Part shown: piece by piece, positions 18,497-28,114 of the stretch
How the letters are laid out: each line of letters opens with the position of its first letter
Numbering within the stretch: position 1 is the stretch's first letter
Assembly (NCBI RefSeq): GCF_900110775.1
Contig: NZ_FOEP01000002.1
Location: 62,001 to 126,000, forward strand
Direction: 5' to 3'
Source of the DNA: Thalassovita taeanensis
Lineage (GTDB): Bacteria; Pseudomonadota; Alphaproteobacteria; Rhodobacterales; Rhodobacteraceae
Length of the DNA stretch: 64,000 nucleotides
Made by a program: the position numbers and the translations under genes
Notes under the pieces: generated by a model
The model's input: the letters and a program-made list of their open reading frames with translations, nothing else
The model's database searches: none
Told to the model about the DNA's origin: nothing

Positions 18497-20412
18497 TACG
18501 ACAGTTCTGGCTCCATCCCGCCGTCGGCTTTCGGCTTGGCTTTGGGTTTAGTCTTGGGAATGGCTGTGACCGAAGCGGCCGCACCTTGATCCGGCGTATC
18601 ATCCTCACCAGCACCTGGCTGTGGCGGCTCGCCGCGGATCACGCGCTCGATCTCTTCGCCGGTCAGGGTCTCGTATTCCAACAATCCCTGCGCCAGACGG
18701 TCCCATTCATCGTGACGGTCGTTGAGGATTTTAACCGCCTTGACATAGCCATCCTGAATGAAACGCCGCACCTCTTCTTCGATCATCTCTTTGGTATGAG
18801 CCGAGACCGAAAAACCGCCCGTATTGCCGGAATATCCCTCATGCGCCTCGGCATAGTCGATATTGCCAACCTTGTCCGACATGCCCCAGCGCAGCACCAT
18901 GGCCCGCGCCAACGAGGAGGCCTGCTGAATATCGCCCGCCGGGCCGTTACTGACTTCATCCTCGCCATATTTGAGGATCTCTGCGGCCTTGCCGGCCATG
19001 GTCATCGCCAGCTTTTGCTCGCATTCAGACTTGTGCCAGTTCAGCCGATCAATCTCGGGCAGCGACACAACCATGCCCAAAGCACCACCGCGTGGAATGA
19101 TGGTCGCCTTATAAACCGGGTCGCATTTCGGTAGGCTCAGACCAACGATGGCGTGCCCCGCCTCGTGATAGGCAGTTTTTTCCTTCTGATCCGCCGTCAA
19201 CACCATCGAGCGACGCTCGGCCCCCATCATTACCTTGTCCTTGGCGTTCTCGAAGTCTTCCATGGTGACAAAGCGGCGGCCAACACGAGCGGCCATCAGC
19301 GCGGCCTCGTTCACAAGGTTCATCAGGTCGGCACCCGAGAAGCCCGGCGTGCCGCGCGCAATGATACGCATGTCCACATCGGGACCAAGCGGGGTCTTGC
19401 GCGCATGAACGCCCAAAATCTTCTCGCGGCCTTTGATGTCAGGGTTCGGCACCGTGACCTGACGGTCAAACCGGCCTGGACGCAGCAGCGCCGGGTCCAG
19501 AACATCGCGACGGTTGGTCGCCGCCAGAATGATCACGCCCTCGTTCGCCTCGAACCCGTCCATTTCGACCAGAAGCTGGTTCAGGGTCTGTTCGCGCTCG
19601 TCGTTACCGCCACCGTATCCGGCGCCACGGGCGCGGCCCACGGCGTCGATTTCGTCAATGAACACGATGCAGGGTGCGTTTTTCTTGGCCTGCTCAAACA
19701 TGTCGCGGACACGGCTGGCACCAACGCCCACAAACATTTCCACGAAGTCCGAACCGGAGATGGTAAAGAAGGGCACGCCTGCCTCACCCGCGATTGCGCG
19801 CGCCAGCAGCGTTTTACCGGTGCCCGGAGGGCCCACCAGCAACGCGCCTTTAGGGATTTTACCGCCCAAGCGGCTGAATTTCTGCGGGTTGCGCAGGAAT
19901 TCAACGATCTCTTCAAGCTCTTCCTTGGCCTCGTCAATGCCCGCCACGTCATCAAAGGTCACGCGGCCCTGCTTTTCGGTCAGCAATTTGGCCTTGGATT
20001 TACCAAAACCCATGGCCCCGCCTTTGCCGCCGCCCTGCATCCGGTTCATGAAATAGATCCACACCCCGATCAGCAGCAGGAAAGGTAGAAGCGACAGTAT
20101 GAAGGTTTGAAAACCGGATTGCTCCTGGCTTTCGGCCGATACCGGCACACCCTCAGTGATCAGCATTTGCGTAACTTCGGCATCTTCCGGCTTGATGGTC
20201 ACATAGTCCCGGCCATCGGTGCCACGGAATCGCACTTTCTCGCCATCGAGCGTCACTTTGCTGACTTTCTCGTCCTGTACCGACTTCACAAAGTCGGAAT
20301 AACTGATGGTCTGGCTTTGCAGCGTGCTGCCTGTTCCGCTGAACAGGTTGAACAAAGCCAGGATCAACAGGAACAGAACGACCCAAAAGGCGATATTTCT
20401 TGCGTTGCCCAA
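18496..20412 (-). CDS. ftsH: ATP-dependent zinc metalloprotease FtsH
   Basis: Membrane-anchored AAA protease for quality control of membrane and short-lived cytosolic proteins. TTG at 20412 is the preferred start: GGAGAA lies 5 bases upstream and the protein then begins [12 protein letters not shown]. An in-frame ATG at 20487 would add 25 residues unusual for the family. The 638-residue protein has two membrane helices, Walker A GPPGTGKT, Walker B VFIDEID, the second region of homology, and the zinc motif HEAGH. An acidic/Lys-Pro C-terminal tail follows. tilS lies upstream, tam overlaps downstream. Confidence 0.96.
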   Translation of the reverse strand: MGNARNIAFWVVLFLLILALFNLFSGTGSTLQSQTISYSDFVKSVQDEKVSKVTLDGEKVRFRGTDGRDYVTIKPEDAEVTQMLITEGVPVSAESQEQSGFQTFILSLLPFLLLIGVWIYFMNRMQGGGKGGAMGFGKSKAKLLTEKQGRVTFDDVAGIDEAKEELEEIVEFLRNPQKFSRLGGKIPKGALLVGPPGTGKTLLARAIAGEAGVPFFTISGSDFVEMFVGVGASRVRDMFEQAKKNAPCIVFIDEIDAVGRARGAGYGGGNDEREQTLNQLLVEMDGFEANEGVIILAATNRRDVLDPALLRPGRFDRQVTVPNPDIKGREKILGVHARKTPLGPDVDMRIIARGTPGFSGADLMNLVNEAALMAARVGRRFVTMEDFENAKDKVMMGAERRSMVLTADQKEKTAYHEAGHAIVGLSLPKCDPVYKATIIPRGGALGMVVSLPEIDRLNWHKSECEQKLAMTMAGKAAEILKYGEDEVSNGPAGDIQQASSLARAMVLRWGMSDKVGNIDYAEAHEGYSGNTGGFSVSAHTKEMIEEEVRRFIQDGYVKAVKILNDRHDEWDRLAQGLLEYETLTGEEIERVIRGEPPQPGAGEDDTPDQGAAASVTAIPKTKPKAKPKADGGMEPELS

Positions 20413-20469
20413 GGAAATTCTCCCAAATCTTCGGTTTGGACCTGCGCCTATCACAGGCCCCACCGATCT

Positions 20470-20497
20470 TAAATAGAGATCATGCACCTATCTTCAA
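20470..20497 (-). promoter_or_regulatory. Candidate ftsH promoter
   Basis: On the (-) strand TTGAAG, 16-base spacer, TATTTA, about 58 bases before the TTG start. The -10 region TCTATTTAAG also resembles the alphaproteobacterial RpoH pattern (C-Y-TATNT-NN-G) with one mismatch, which would fit heat-shock control of ftsH. Both readings are inference from short matches. Confidence 0.35.
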
Positions 20498-20499
20498 TG

Positions 20500-21744
20500 C
20501 TATGAAAGCCCCGAGAGGAAATCTTCGTGCTCTGGGGCCAATTCCGCGCGCCATCCCGCCGACACCCCGGCCAAAGGCGCAGCGACCAGCCCCTGATCGG
20601 ACCAGACCGCAGGCCCCGCCGCCACCGCCGCCGCAGGTCGGCCACATGCGCGCCAATCGGGGCAGTGCGCCAGCCCCTCGTGCCCCAGCGCAGCAATCCA
20701 TTGCCCCGGCTGCGCCGGGCCGGTCAGGCGCCACCGACCATCCCACAGACCATCAGGAGCAGACCGCACCTTGGCCACGGCATTCAGTTCGCGAAAGAAA
20801 TGCAGGCCGCCCTTACGGATCACCATGCGGCAGCCTTGCAACACCGCAGGCGTGCCACTCGCCGCAGCCTCGATCATGCCAACCACGGCGCGGCCACGCG
20901 GCGCATACTCCGCCCCCGCCAACCAGTTCAGGACATGGACCAGCAAACGACGGGCCAATTCCCGCGGCAGGGTCAGGAAAGCTTTGCGGTCGATGATGAC
21001 ATCCCCCGCCCGTACCTGCACATTTTGACGAGAAAACCCCAAAACGGCCCAGTTCAGCGCCTCTTGGGCTTGACGCATATTCCCGGCCACCAAGGCCAGA
21101 GACGAGGCATTCACCCCCAGATCGCCAAGGTTCTCCAGCGCTCTGCGAGCCTTGATCCGATCGAACCGTACATCCGTATTTGAAGGGTCTTCGACCCATT
21201 CAACCCCACGACTCCGCAATGCGTCACGCAGTGCCTCGCGACGCAACGACAAGAGCGGGCGCAGGAACTCAACCGGGCCGACCCGGCGTTTTACGGCCAT
21301 GCCCGACAGGCCATCCACACCCGCGCCGCGCGCCAGTCGCATGAGCATTGTTTCAGCCTGATCATCCGCCGTATGCCCAAGCGCGACCTGCGGAATTCCA
21401 TGTTCTTTGGCCCACGCGCCGATCAGGCCATAGCGCGCGCGTCGCGCCTGATCCTGCAAGTTGCCACTGCCATCCCACCCCTGCCAAAGCAGCGTGTCAT
21501 GACACACCCCAAGTGCATGAGCGTGCAGCGCCACAGCGCGCGCTTCATCGCGCGCCTCAGGACGCAGGCCGTGATCGACGGTGACAACATGTAGCTCCAC
21601 CCCGGCATCACCAGCCCAGTCGGCCAACAGGTACAGCAACGCCAGAGAATCCCCGCCCCCCGAAACGGCGACCCCCAACGGCCCCGCGACCCCGTCCAGA
21701 GCCTGCGACAGGCTTGCATGCAAATCTACGTTTTCGCGTGTCAC
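20500..21744 (-). CDS. tilS: tRNA(Ile)-lysidine synthetase
   Basis: Modifies the CAU anticodon of a minor tRNA-Ile with lysidine so that it reads AUA. The 414-residue protein carries the PP-loop SGGGDS (28-33) and typical segments VDHGLRPEARDEA and ALGHTADDQAETMLMRL. Start ATG overlaps the cpoB stop (ATGA), so translation is coupled to the tol-pal run. The C-terminal third is divergent, as is common for alphaproteobacterial TilS. Confidence 0.94.
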   Translation of the reverse strand: MTRENVDLHASLSQALDGVAGPLGVAVSGGGDSLALLYLLADWAGDAGVELHVVTVDHGLRPEARDEARAVALHAHALGVCHDTLLWQGWDGSGNLQDQARRARYGLIGAWAKEHGIPQVALGHTADDQAETMLMRLARGAGVDGLSGMAVKRRVGPVEFLRPLLSLRREALRDALRSRGVEWVEDPSNTDVRFDRIKARRALENLGDLGVNASSLALVAGNMRQAQEALNWAVLGFSRQNVQVRAGDVIIDRKAFLTLPRELARRLLVHVLNWLAGAEYAPRGRAVVGMIEAAASGTPAVLQGCRMVIRKGGLHFFRELNAVAKVRSAPDGLWDGRWRLTGPAQPGQWIAALGHEGLAHCPDWRACGRPAAAVAAGPAVWSDQGLVAAPLAGVSAGWRAELAPEHEDFLSGLS

Positions 21745-22556
21745 GAACAGCTCAAACGCGCCCGTTCGGCCTCGGCCTGTTCAACGACAGCAGAGGCAGG
21801 AAAGCGCGCGCCCACTTCGCCCAAGGTCACGCAGGCCTCGCTGGTCTGGCCCAGACCACCCAAGGCCCGCCCAAGGCGGAACAGTGCATCAGGGGCGTGT
21901 TCGCCCTTCGGGTCGCTGCTAAACGCCTCGAGATACGCGCGGGCCGAACCGGTTTGGTCGTCCAACTGCGCCAGAGCCTCGCCACGTTTGAGATGCGCCA
22001 GCGCCGTCAGTGGCCCGCCCGGATAGGTCTCGCCAAAGGTCGCAAAGAGGTCTGCGGCGGCGCGAAAGTCACCCGAGGCGAGCACCCCCTCTGCCCGCTC
22101 GAAATCAGCCTTTTCACCCACCGCCATCTCGGTCTCGGCATTCGGGACGATTGGCGCTGCAGGCGCGGGTGCCGCTGTGCCGCCGCCCAGCGTTGTGGTC
22201 TGGCCCAGCTTCGACACATCCCCACCTTCCAACTCGACCAGCCGGAACTCCAGATCGCCAATGCGGTTGGTGCCATCTGTCACCACGCGGTTGATGCGGA
22301 ATTCCAGTTCTTCGGTCTTGCCCGTCAGCCGCTGCAATTCCCGCTCAATCGCGTCGATCCGCACCAAAGCCGACCCACCCTGAGACAAGCCGCCAGATGC
22401 GCCGGTCGTGCTTAGCTCGCGCTTGAGCCGCTGCACCTCGACATAGAGCACGGACATTTCCTGCCGGACATCGGCCAGCGTCTCGGCCCGGTCCTGCGCC
22501 CTCCCCGTCAGGGGAAGCGCCAGAAGGCCGATACATGTGACAAAAATCCAGCGCAT
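21741..22556 (-). CDS. cpoB: Tol-Pal system protein CpoB (YbgF)
   Basis: Periplasmic coordinator between Tol-Pal and peptidoglycan synthesis in enterobacteria. The 271-residue protein has a signal peptide (about 1-20, ends LTGRA), an N-terminal coiled coil (about 25-90, heptad-like VQRLKRELS and IERELQRLTGKTEELE), a Pro/Ala linker, and C-terminal tetratricopeptide repeats (ASGDFRAAADLFATFGETYP). It follows pal by 13 bases and overlaps tilS by 4. Position and domain order match cpoB in other tol-pal loci. Confidence 0.93.
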   Translation of the reverse strand: MRWIFVTCIGLLALPLTGRAQDRAETLADVRQEMSVLYVEVQRLKRELSTTGASGGLSQGGSALVRIDAIERELQRLTGKTEELEFRINRVVTDGTNRIGDLEFRLVELEGGDVSKLGQTTTLGGGTAAPAPAAPIVPNAETEMAVGEKADFERAEGVLASGDFRAAADLFATFGETYPGGPLTALAHLKRGEALAQLDDQTGSARAYLEAFSSDPKGEHAPDALFRLGRALGGLGQTSEACVTLGEVGARFPASAVVEQAEAERARLSCS

Positions 22557-22569
22557 GGCGACCTCCGGC

Positions 22570-23106
22570 TTAACCTGACAGACCGGACGAAATAATCGTC
22601 ACGGCACGGCGGTTTTTGGCATAACACGCCTCTTCACTGCAAATCTCGATCGGGCGCTCTTTGCCATAGCTTACGACCCTCAGCCGCCCGCCGGGTACCC
22701 CGCGCGAAATCAGATATTCCTGCACCGCATTTGCGCGACGCGCGCCAAGCGCAAGGTTGTATTCGCGTGTGCCCTGCTCGTCAGCATGTCCTTCGATGAT
22801 CGCAGTATAATCCGAATTGGTCTGAAGCCAGCCTGCCTGACCATCCAGCACCACACGCGCCTCAGGGCTGAGGCTGGACTGATCCACTGCAAACAAAACC
22901 CGGTCGCCCACGGCCTGCTGGAAATACAGCGGCGAAGTCGGGTCGCTGACTGATCCTGCCGCTCCTGCCCCGGTGCCGCCGCCGTTCAGAACGACATCGT
23001 CGCTACCGAAGCGGTCCGGGTTGGTACAGGCCGAAAGGGCCAGAATGGATGTCAGGATTACTGCCCGTGTCAGATATGTCATGTAACGTGCCCCGCTCGT
23101 GTTCAT
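22570..23106 (-). CDS. pal: Peptidoglycan-associated lipoprotein Pal
   Basis: Outer-membrane lipoprotein that ties the outer membrane to peptidoglycan and to TolB during constriction. The start at 23106 gives 178 residues with lipobox LSAC (Cys27). ATG 23082 is also possible and would give a shorter signal peptide. The OmpA-like domain has IIEGHADEQGTREYNLALG and the closing KNRRAVTI. A pair of hairpins lies upstream between tolB and pal. Gene order tolQRAB-pal-cpoB is canonical. Confidence 0.94.
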   Translation of the reverse strand: MNTSGARYMTYLTRAVILTSILALSACTNPDRFGSDDVVLNGGGTGAGAAGSVSDPTSPLYFQQAVGDRVLFAVDQSSLSPEARVVLDGQAGWLQTNSDYTAIIEGHADEQGTREYNLALGARRANAVQEYLISRGVPGGRLRVVSYGKERPIEICSEEACYAKNRRAVTIISSGLSG

Positions 23107-23131
23107 GTTCTTTGCTTCATTTCTATCATAT

Positions 23132-23169
23132 CGTTTCCATCGTGGAAACGCATAGCCTTGCAGCAAGGC
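23132..23169 (-). promoter_or_regulatory. Tandem hairpins/operator-like repeats in the tolB-pal gap
   Basis: Two perfect inverted repeats stand side by side: CGTTTCCA-TCG-TGGAAACG (23132-23150) and GCCTTG-CAG-CAAGGC (23155-23169). On the (-) strand the first is followed closely by TATGAT (23130-23125), a -10-like hexamer 19 bases before the pal start. They could be RNA hairpins setting relative tolB/pal levels or an operator by a pal promoter. Confidence 0.5.
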
Positions 23170-23198
23170 GGCACATTGCCCGCCCCGCCTGTTTCTGT

Positions 23199-24521
23199 TT
23201 AGTTCTGAAGCGGTGACCAAGCCGGATCAGACGCCCCGCCCTCGGTCCGCACCCGCTTAAGATTGCGCCCGGAAATATCCACCGAATACAGGCTCGATTG
23301 CCCGCCCGCCCCCTGCGTTTCGCGGGTGAACATGATTACACGACCGTTGGGTGACCAAGTCGGCCCCTCGTCCAGGAACGAGGCGGTCAGCAACCGTTCC
23401 TCTGACCCGTCAGCGCGCATCACGCCAATGTGGAACCGACCTTTGTTTTGCTTGGTAAAGGCAATCAGATCGCCGCGAGGAGACCAAACCGGCGTGCCGT
23501 ATCGCCCCTGCCCGAAACTGATCCGCTGCGGTTCGCCTCCGGTCGCGCTCATCACGTACAACTGCTGCGTGCCGCTGCGATCGCTTTCGAACACGACCCT
23601 GTTGCCATCCGGGTTGAAGCTGGGGGCCGTTTCAATCGAGGGTGCGCTGGTCAGCCGCTGCGACTGCCCCGTGGTGATGTCCATGCGGTAAATATCAGTG
23701 TTGCCGCCTTCGGTCAGGGAATACACCACCGTGCGGCCATCCGGGCCAAAGCGCGGCGCAAAGCTCATCGTGCCTGCCTGACTTTCCAAGACCCGGCGGC
23801 CAACGCTTGCCACGTCCAGAACGTAAATCTTCGGGAACCCGGTTTCATAGCTGGTATAAAGAATGCGATCGCCGGTCGGCGAGAACCGCGGCGCCAGAAC
23901 GATCGAGGAACTGTCAGTCAGGAACTGCACATTCGCGCCATCATAATCCATGATCGCAAGCCGCTTGCGGCGTTTATCCTTGGGGCCGGTTTCCGAAACG
24001 AACACAACCCGGCTGTCGAAATACCCGCCCTCGCCGGTGATCCGGCTGTAAACGGCATCGGCCACCTTGTGCGCCATCCGGCGCCAGCCCTCTTGCGTGC
24101 CCGCAAATTGCAGACCGGTGCCCAGCTCTTGCCCGGCGAAGACGTCGTAGACCCGGAACTTGATCACCAAACGCCCGCCTGCCTGTACGCTGACCGCACC
24201 GGTGATCAGCGCCTGTGCGTTGATCGCCTTCCAGTCGGCAAACTGTACCGGGCTGGAAAAGCTGGTGATCTGGCTGATGAAGGCCCCGCTGGGGATCTCG
24301 CGGAACAACCCGGTGCCGCTCAGGTCCTCGGCCACCACGCGCGCGATATCGGCGGCGGTTTTTGCGGCTGCACTGCTTTCGGGCACAAAGTTGGGCACCG
24401 CAAACGGCAAGGGTTCGATCACGCCTTCGGTGATCTCGATCCGAAGCGGACCAGCGTGCGCCGCCACGGGAAGGGTCAGGGCGACGCAGGCCGCCAGGAG
24501 GGTCAGAAAGCGTGTCATCAT
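23199..24521 (-). CDS. tolB: Tol-Pal system beta-propeller protein TolB
   Basis: Periplasmic beta-propeller that binds Pal and TolA. The 440-residue protein has a signal peptide (about 1-23, ends AHA), an N-terminal domain ([10 protein letters not shown]), and WD40-like repeats with the recurrent [36 protein letters not shown] and SPNGRVIMF pattern. ATGATG gives two near-equivalent starts. The start overlaps tolA by 4 bases. No anomaly seen. Confidence 0.96.
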   Translation of the reverse strand: MMTRFLTLLAACVALTLPVAAHAGPLRIEITEGVIEPLPFAVPNFVPESSAAAKTAADIARVVAEDLSGTGLFREIPSGAFISQITSFSSPVQFADWKAINAQALITGAVSVQAGGRLVIKFRVYDVFAGQELGTGLQFAGTQEGWRRMAHKVADAVYSRITGEGGYFDSRVVFVSETGPKDKRRKRLAIMDYDGANVQFLTDSSSIVLAPRFSPTGDRILYTSYETGFPKIYVLDVASVGRRVLESQAGTMSFAPRFGPDGRTVVYSLTEGGNTDIYRMDITTGQSQRLTSAPSIETAPSFNPDGNRVVFESDRSGTQQLYVMSATGGEPQRISFGQGRYGTPVWSPRGDLIAFTKQNKGRFHIGVMRADGSEERLLTASFLDEGPTWSPNGRVIMFTRETQGAGGQSSLYSVDISGRNLKRVRTEGGASDPAWSPLQN

Positions 24522-25642
24522 TTGATCCTCATTTTCTCCGGATTGAATGTCATTTCAATGTCACGCCATTGCGTATACTTATCTTTCGGCAGCGAAAATC
24601 CGCTGGCACCACAGCGGATGATGGCGCGCCGGGCAGCCTCGAACGCCTGTCGTGTGGCTTCGGTTGTCCCGCCCGAGGCGCTGACCATGCGGACCGAGCC
24701 GCCCACCGGGTGGCCATCTTCGGACAGGCTGACGGCGACCACAACCGTGGTGCGCAAGGCGTCCGAGCTAAGCGAGCCCACGTTCCAACAGTTCTGTACC
24801 GCAACGCGCAGCGCGTCTTTTTCACCCGAGGTCAGAGGCGGGCCAGATGGCGCCGCAGCGGGCTCTGACGCGGCTCCGGCCAGCGCTTCGGCCAGCGCAT
24901 CCTTGACCGCATCGCGGCGCGTGGTCGTATCTGCGTCGGGTTTAGGCTTGGCCGTCGTCTTGGTTTCGGGCTTGGCTTCGGCCGCAGGCTCTGACCGCGC
25001 CGGGCGCGTCTTGGGGCGAATTGATGTGGCTGGCGCGGCCGGCTCTTCTGTGGCCTCGGTCACGATCTCGGTCGTGGCTTCCTCAGGCGCCGTCGCTTGC
25101 TGTTCTTCACGCGGCGTTTCGGCTGGCGCCTCGGTCACGGCTTCTTCGCGCTTGACCTCATCCACTTTTACATCTGGCTCGGGTGCCGCGACTGGTTGAG
25201 GCGCCACACGCGGTGCGGGGCGCGGACGCGGGCGATCTGAAACAGCCGGCGCCAACACCGCAGTTTCGGGCGGTGGCGGGGCCAGAACCGGCGGCTGATC
25301 TGTCACTTCGGCGGGCGGCGGCGCGAGCTGACTGACATCAGGGCGAGGATCGGGTGGCGGCGGAGCCTCGGCGGCCTCGGGCTGCGGACGGTCCGGCTCG
25401 GCCTGCGGCGCGGGTGGCGCGGGCTGATCCTGCGGCACCTCGGGTGCGGGCGGCACCGACACATCTGTCGCGGTTTCGGGCGGGCGCTCGGCAGCCAGCA
25501 TGGTTTCGAACTCCTCGGTCGATATGACCGATACCTCGGTCACTTCAAACGGCTCTGGTGCGGGTGCAAAGGCGCCGCCCAGCAGCAACCAGCCAATCAG
25601 ACCAATGTGACCTGCGCCCGAGATATACTGCCCGGTGTTCAT
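24518..25642 (-). CDS. tolA: Cell-envelope integrity protein TolA
   Basis: Inner-membrane protein spanning the periplasm to couple TolQR to TolB/Pal. The 374-residue protein has an N-terminal hydrophobic segment (about 10-27). A very long Pro/Ala/Glu-rich linker (about 50-270), more proline-rich than the helical E. coli linker, leads to a C-terminal TolA/TonB-type domain (about 275-374; [27 protein letters not shown]). It lies 7 bases after tolR and overlaps tolB. Confidence 0.92.
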   Translation of the reverse strand: MNTGQYISGAGHIGLIGWLLLGGAFAPAPEPFEVTEVSVISTEEFETMLAAERPPETATDVSVPPAPEVPQDQPAPPAPQAEPDRPQPEAAEAPPPPDPRPDVSQLAPPPAEVTDQPPVLAPPPPETAVLAPAVSDRPRPRPAPRVAPQPVAAPEPDVKVDEVKREEAVTEAPAETPREEQQATAPEEATTEIVTEATEEPAAPATSIRPKTRPARSEPAAEAKPETKTTAKPKPDADTTTRRDAVKDALAEALAGAASEPAAAPSGPPLTSGEKDALRVAVQNCWNVGSLSSDALRTTVVVAVSLSEDGHPVGGSVRMVSASGGTTEATRQAFEAARRAIIRCGASGFSLPKDKYTQWRDIEMTFNPEKMRIK

Positions 25643-25649
25643 CGCCGCC

Positions 25650-26126
25650 TCAGTTACCCGTCGCGTTCAGCGCAGGCCCGCCCGTATCCGTCACCAGCCC
25701 GATATTGCTGAACCCTGCACGATTGAGCGCGCCCATGACCTGTACGACCTGTTCATAGGGCACCGCCCCATCGGCGCGCAGGAACACCCGGTCGCCCTCG
25801 CGTTCGGTCGCGATGGCGCGCAACCGGTTGATCAGTTCGTCGCGTGGCACTTCGGTGGTCTGGATCATCACAACACCTTCGGCGGTTATGGTCACAGCCA
25901 AAGGCTCTTCGTGTTCGCCCGGCAAAGCATTGGCGGCGGTTTTCGGCAGCTCAACCGGGACGCCCACTGTCATCAGCGGGGCCGCGACCATGAAAATAAT
26001 CAAAAGCACCAACATCACATCGACAAAGGGCGTGACGTTGATTTCCGCCATTGGCCGCGCGCCACCACGACGGCTACGCCGCCTGCGGCCACCGCCTCCG
26101 TCTTTTTGCATGACACCAGCGCCCAT
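25650..26126 (-). CDS. tolR: Biopolymer transport protein TolR (ExbD family)
   Basis: Proton-channel partner of TolQ. The 158-residue protein has a short basic Gly/Arg-rich N-terminus (GGGGRRRRSRRGG), one membrane helix (about 36-56) with the functional Asp in INVTPFVDVMLVLLIIFMV, and a periplasmic ExbD domain. ATG 26126 is used; ATG 26111 (MQKDGGG) is also possible. The tolQ stop is 3 bases upstream. Confidence 0.95.
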   Translation of the reverse strand: MGAGVMQKDGGGGRRRRSRRGGARPMAEINVTPFVDVMLVLLIIFMVAAPLMTVGVPVELPKTAANALPGEHEEPLAVTITAEGVVMIQTTEVPRDELINRLRAIATEREGDRVFLRADGAVPYEQVVQVMGALNRAGFSNIGLVTDTGGPALNATGN

Positions 26127-26129
26127 GGC

Positions 26130-26825
26130 TCAGCTGTCCAACTGGCGGCTGAGGATGGTCGCAAACTCGTCGGCGAAGCTTTCGTAGCCCGCAACGATCC
26201 TGTCGCTATCAGAGCTCAGCTTGTTATAGAAAATAACCGCCGGGATGGCCGCCAACAGGCCCAGCCCAGTCGCCAGCAGCGCCTCGGCAATGCCCGGCGC
26301 CACAACGGCAAGGTTGGTGTTCTGCTGCTCAGCAATGTTGATGAAGGCGTGCATGATGCCCCAGACCGTGCCGAACAAGCCCACGAAGGGCGCGGTTGAT
26401 CCAACGGTGGCCAGCACGGGCAAGCCGCCTTGCAGCACCTCTGCCTCTTTAGCAATGGCCACATCCATCGACCGGTCGATCCGTGCGGCCGCGCCCGCGA
26501 TTAACCCGCCATCGGTGCGGTGACTGCGCCGCCATTCGATCATGCCTGCCGCGAATATCTTTTCCGACTGGCCGCTTGGCTCTGCCCCGGTCTGCTCGAA
26601 CAGCTCGTCCAGCGGCTCGCCCGACCAGAAGGCGCGGTCAAACGCCGCCGCCTGACGCCGAGCCTTGCGATAGAGAATGCTTTTCTGAATGATGATCGAC
26701 CATGACCAGAACGAGGCGACGATCAGCAGGATCATCACGAGTTTCACGGTCAGGGTTGCGCGCGCAAAAAGCGCCCACATGGAGAAATCAATCTCCTGCG
26801 CCAGTGCGAGGGTCTCTGTTTCCAT
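26130..26825 (-). CDS. tolQ: Tol-Pal proton-channel protein TolQ (MotA/ExbB family)
   Basis: Inner-membrane channel subunit that uses the proton motive force to energise TolA. The 231-residue protein has membrane helices at about 25-48, 133-158 and 172-195. The family stretch TVGSTAPFVGLFGTVWGIM and the PGIAEALLATGLGLLAAIPAV segment are intact. It heads tolQRAB-pal-cpoB and is separated from ybgC by 119 bases holding hairpins. Confidence 0.96.
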   Translation of the reverse strand: METETLALAQEIDFSMWALFARATLTVKLVMILLIVASFWSWSIIIQKSILYRKARRQAAAFDRAFWSGEPLDELFEQTGAEPSGQSEKIFAAGMIEWRRSHRTDGGLIAGAAARIDRSMDVAIAKEAEVLQGGLPVLATVGSTAPFVGLFGTVWGIMHAFINIAEQQNTNLAVVAPGIAEALLATGLGLLAAIPAVIFYNKLSSDSDRIVAGYESFADEFATILSRQLDS

Positions 26826-26849
26826 ATGCCTGCTCTACTCTCACGGCCT

Positions 26850-26936
26850 CGGTTTTTGTATTGGGCCTTTATTACAAACCAAAATAGCTGAACGCGAAGG
26901 GGAAAGCCAACACAACTGTGTCATTTCCCCCTTTGC
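26850..26936 (-). promoter_or_regulatory. Hairpin-bearing leader between ybgC and tolQ
   Basis: Two inverted repeats lie in the gap. The longer (26899-26930) nests GGGGAAA/TTTCCCC around ACACA-AC-TGTGT. The other (about 26850-26879) pairs TTTGTA with TACAAA. No long T-run follows on the (-) strand. They may attenuate or stabilise the tol message, or end part of the ruv-ybgC transcript. Confidence 0.4.
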
Positions 26937-26944
26937 GGCAAAGA

Positions 26945-27331
26945 TTAATGCAGCATCAGGCGGATATTTGCCGGAAGCCGCGCCGGATGGCCCGTTTCGG
27001 TAATCACCACCACGGTGACGATGGCATGAAACAGGGTCTCGTCGCCGCACTTGACCGTCTGATCCATCACCAGCCGCGCCCCGGTCACCTGCGTCACCAC
27101 GGTCTCGACCATCAGTTCGTCGTCCAACCTGGCGGGGTGCAGATAATCCGCCTCGACCCGGCGCACGGCGAAGACATACCCGTCCTCCTTCATCTGCTTC
27201 TGGTCGATGCCAAGCCCGCGCACCCAGTCGCTGCGCGCCCGCTCGATATACCGCAGGTAATTGGCGTAATAGACGATCCCGGCCATATCGGTATCTTCAT
27301 AGTAGACGCGGATCGGCAAACGGTGTGTCAT
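26945..27331 (-). CDS. ybgC: Tol-Pal-associated acyl-CoA thioesterase YbgC
   Basis: Hotdog-fold thioesterase usually encoded first in tol-pal operons. ATG at 27331 is chosen: AGAGG is 7 bases upstream and the protein then opens MTHRLPIRVYYEDTDMAG with the YbgC active-site Asp region (YEDTDMAGIVYYANYLRY). It has 128 residues. An in-frame start 66 bases further upstream would add a non-family extension. In E. coli the enzyme acts on acyl-CoA and may link to phospholipid metabolism. Confidence 0.93.
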   Translation of the reverse strand: MTHRLPIRVYYEDTDMAGIVYYANYLRYIERARSDWVRGLGIDQKQMKEDGYVFAVRRVEADYLHPARLDDELMVETVVTQVTGARLVMDQTVKCGDETLFHAIVTVVVITETGHPARLPANIRLMLH

Positions 27332-27421
27332 GGCAGGCCTCTTTGGCTGTGTTAGCCGCACCCTAGGCCAGAGCCCGCCCAGCCCGCAACCGCCCATGCG
27401 CCCCGACAGGCAACGTGCCGC

Positions 27422-28096
27422 TTACCCAGCGATCTGCGCAATCCGTGCGAAGAGACGCAGCGCGTGGCTCGGGTCCGAATTGGCGCCCGGCAGAATCGGA
27501 TCGTAAGCCGCCCGGATCACATCCGCGATCTCGGGATGCAGGATCACACGCTCGCCCACGCGCGCCAAGGGTGAACGGTTCTGGAATGCCGTGTCAGACC
27601 ACAGCAAGATCACCTGCGCCATCTGCCCCAACGCCAGTGTTTCCGCCGACATGTCGGCCAGTGGGCTGTTCATACGCACAAAGACAAACGCCGCCTTGAT
27701 CGTGCCGTCTGCGTCAAACCGAAACGCACGGTACTGATCCGCCCCCGTCTGCGTCAGCCGCTCCACCAGCGGGCCAAAGCCCGGGATCAATTGGTCAAGC
27801 TTGGGCACATCGGCCAGTTCGGACCAGTCGCGAAAGAAAAACACCATCAGATTGGCGCCCAACTCGGGGTCGGTCTCGGCCATCTTATGTCCGGCCAGAA
27901 AGACGACCGCTTCAACCGCGCCCTTCACGACCTCAAGCGTTTTGTCATCGACGCCAAAGACCACCGGCACAATCGGCCTGCCCCAACGGGCAAACACAAA
28001 ACTGTCGTCGCTGCGGGTAAACAGCGCCTCAATCTGGCTTGGCGTTATCGCTGCGTCTGACACGGCGCAAATCCCTCTCGTTTCATTTTGCCCCAC
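27422..28096 (-). CDS. Uncharacterised protein between ruvB and ybgC
   Basis: I do not recognise a named family. The 224-residue soluble protein has no signal peptide or membrane helix. Visible stretches: SQIEALFTRSDDSFVFARWGRPIVPVVFGV, FRDWSELADVPKLDQLIPGFG and a C-terminal HPEIADVIRAAYDPILP. GTG twelve codons in (before SDAAITPSQ) is an alternative start. It lies 18 bases after ruvB and 90 before ybgC, all same strand, so it is probably co-expressed with both. Composition matches its neighbours, so it looks like a long-resident lineage gene. Confidence 0.75.
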   Translation of the reverse strand: MGQNETRGICAVSDAAITPSQIEALFTRSDDSFVFARWGRPIVPVVFGVDDKTLEVVKGAVEAVVFLAGHKMAETDPELGANLMVFFFRDWSELADVPKLDQLIPGFGPLVERLTQTGADQYRAFRFDADGTIKAAFVFVRMNSPLADMSAETLALGQMAQVILLWSDTAFQNRSPLARVGERVILHPEIADVIRAAYDPILPGANSDPSHALRLFARIAQIAG

Positions 28097-28114
28097 ATAC
28101 GCAAAATTCAGACT

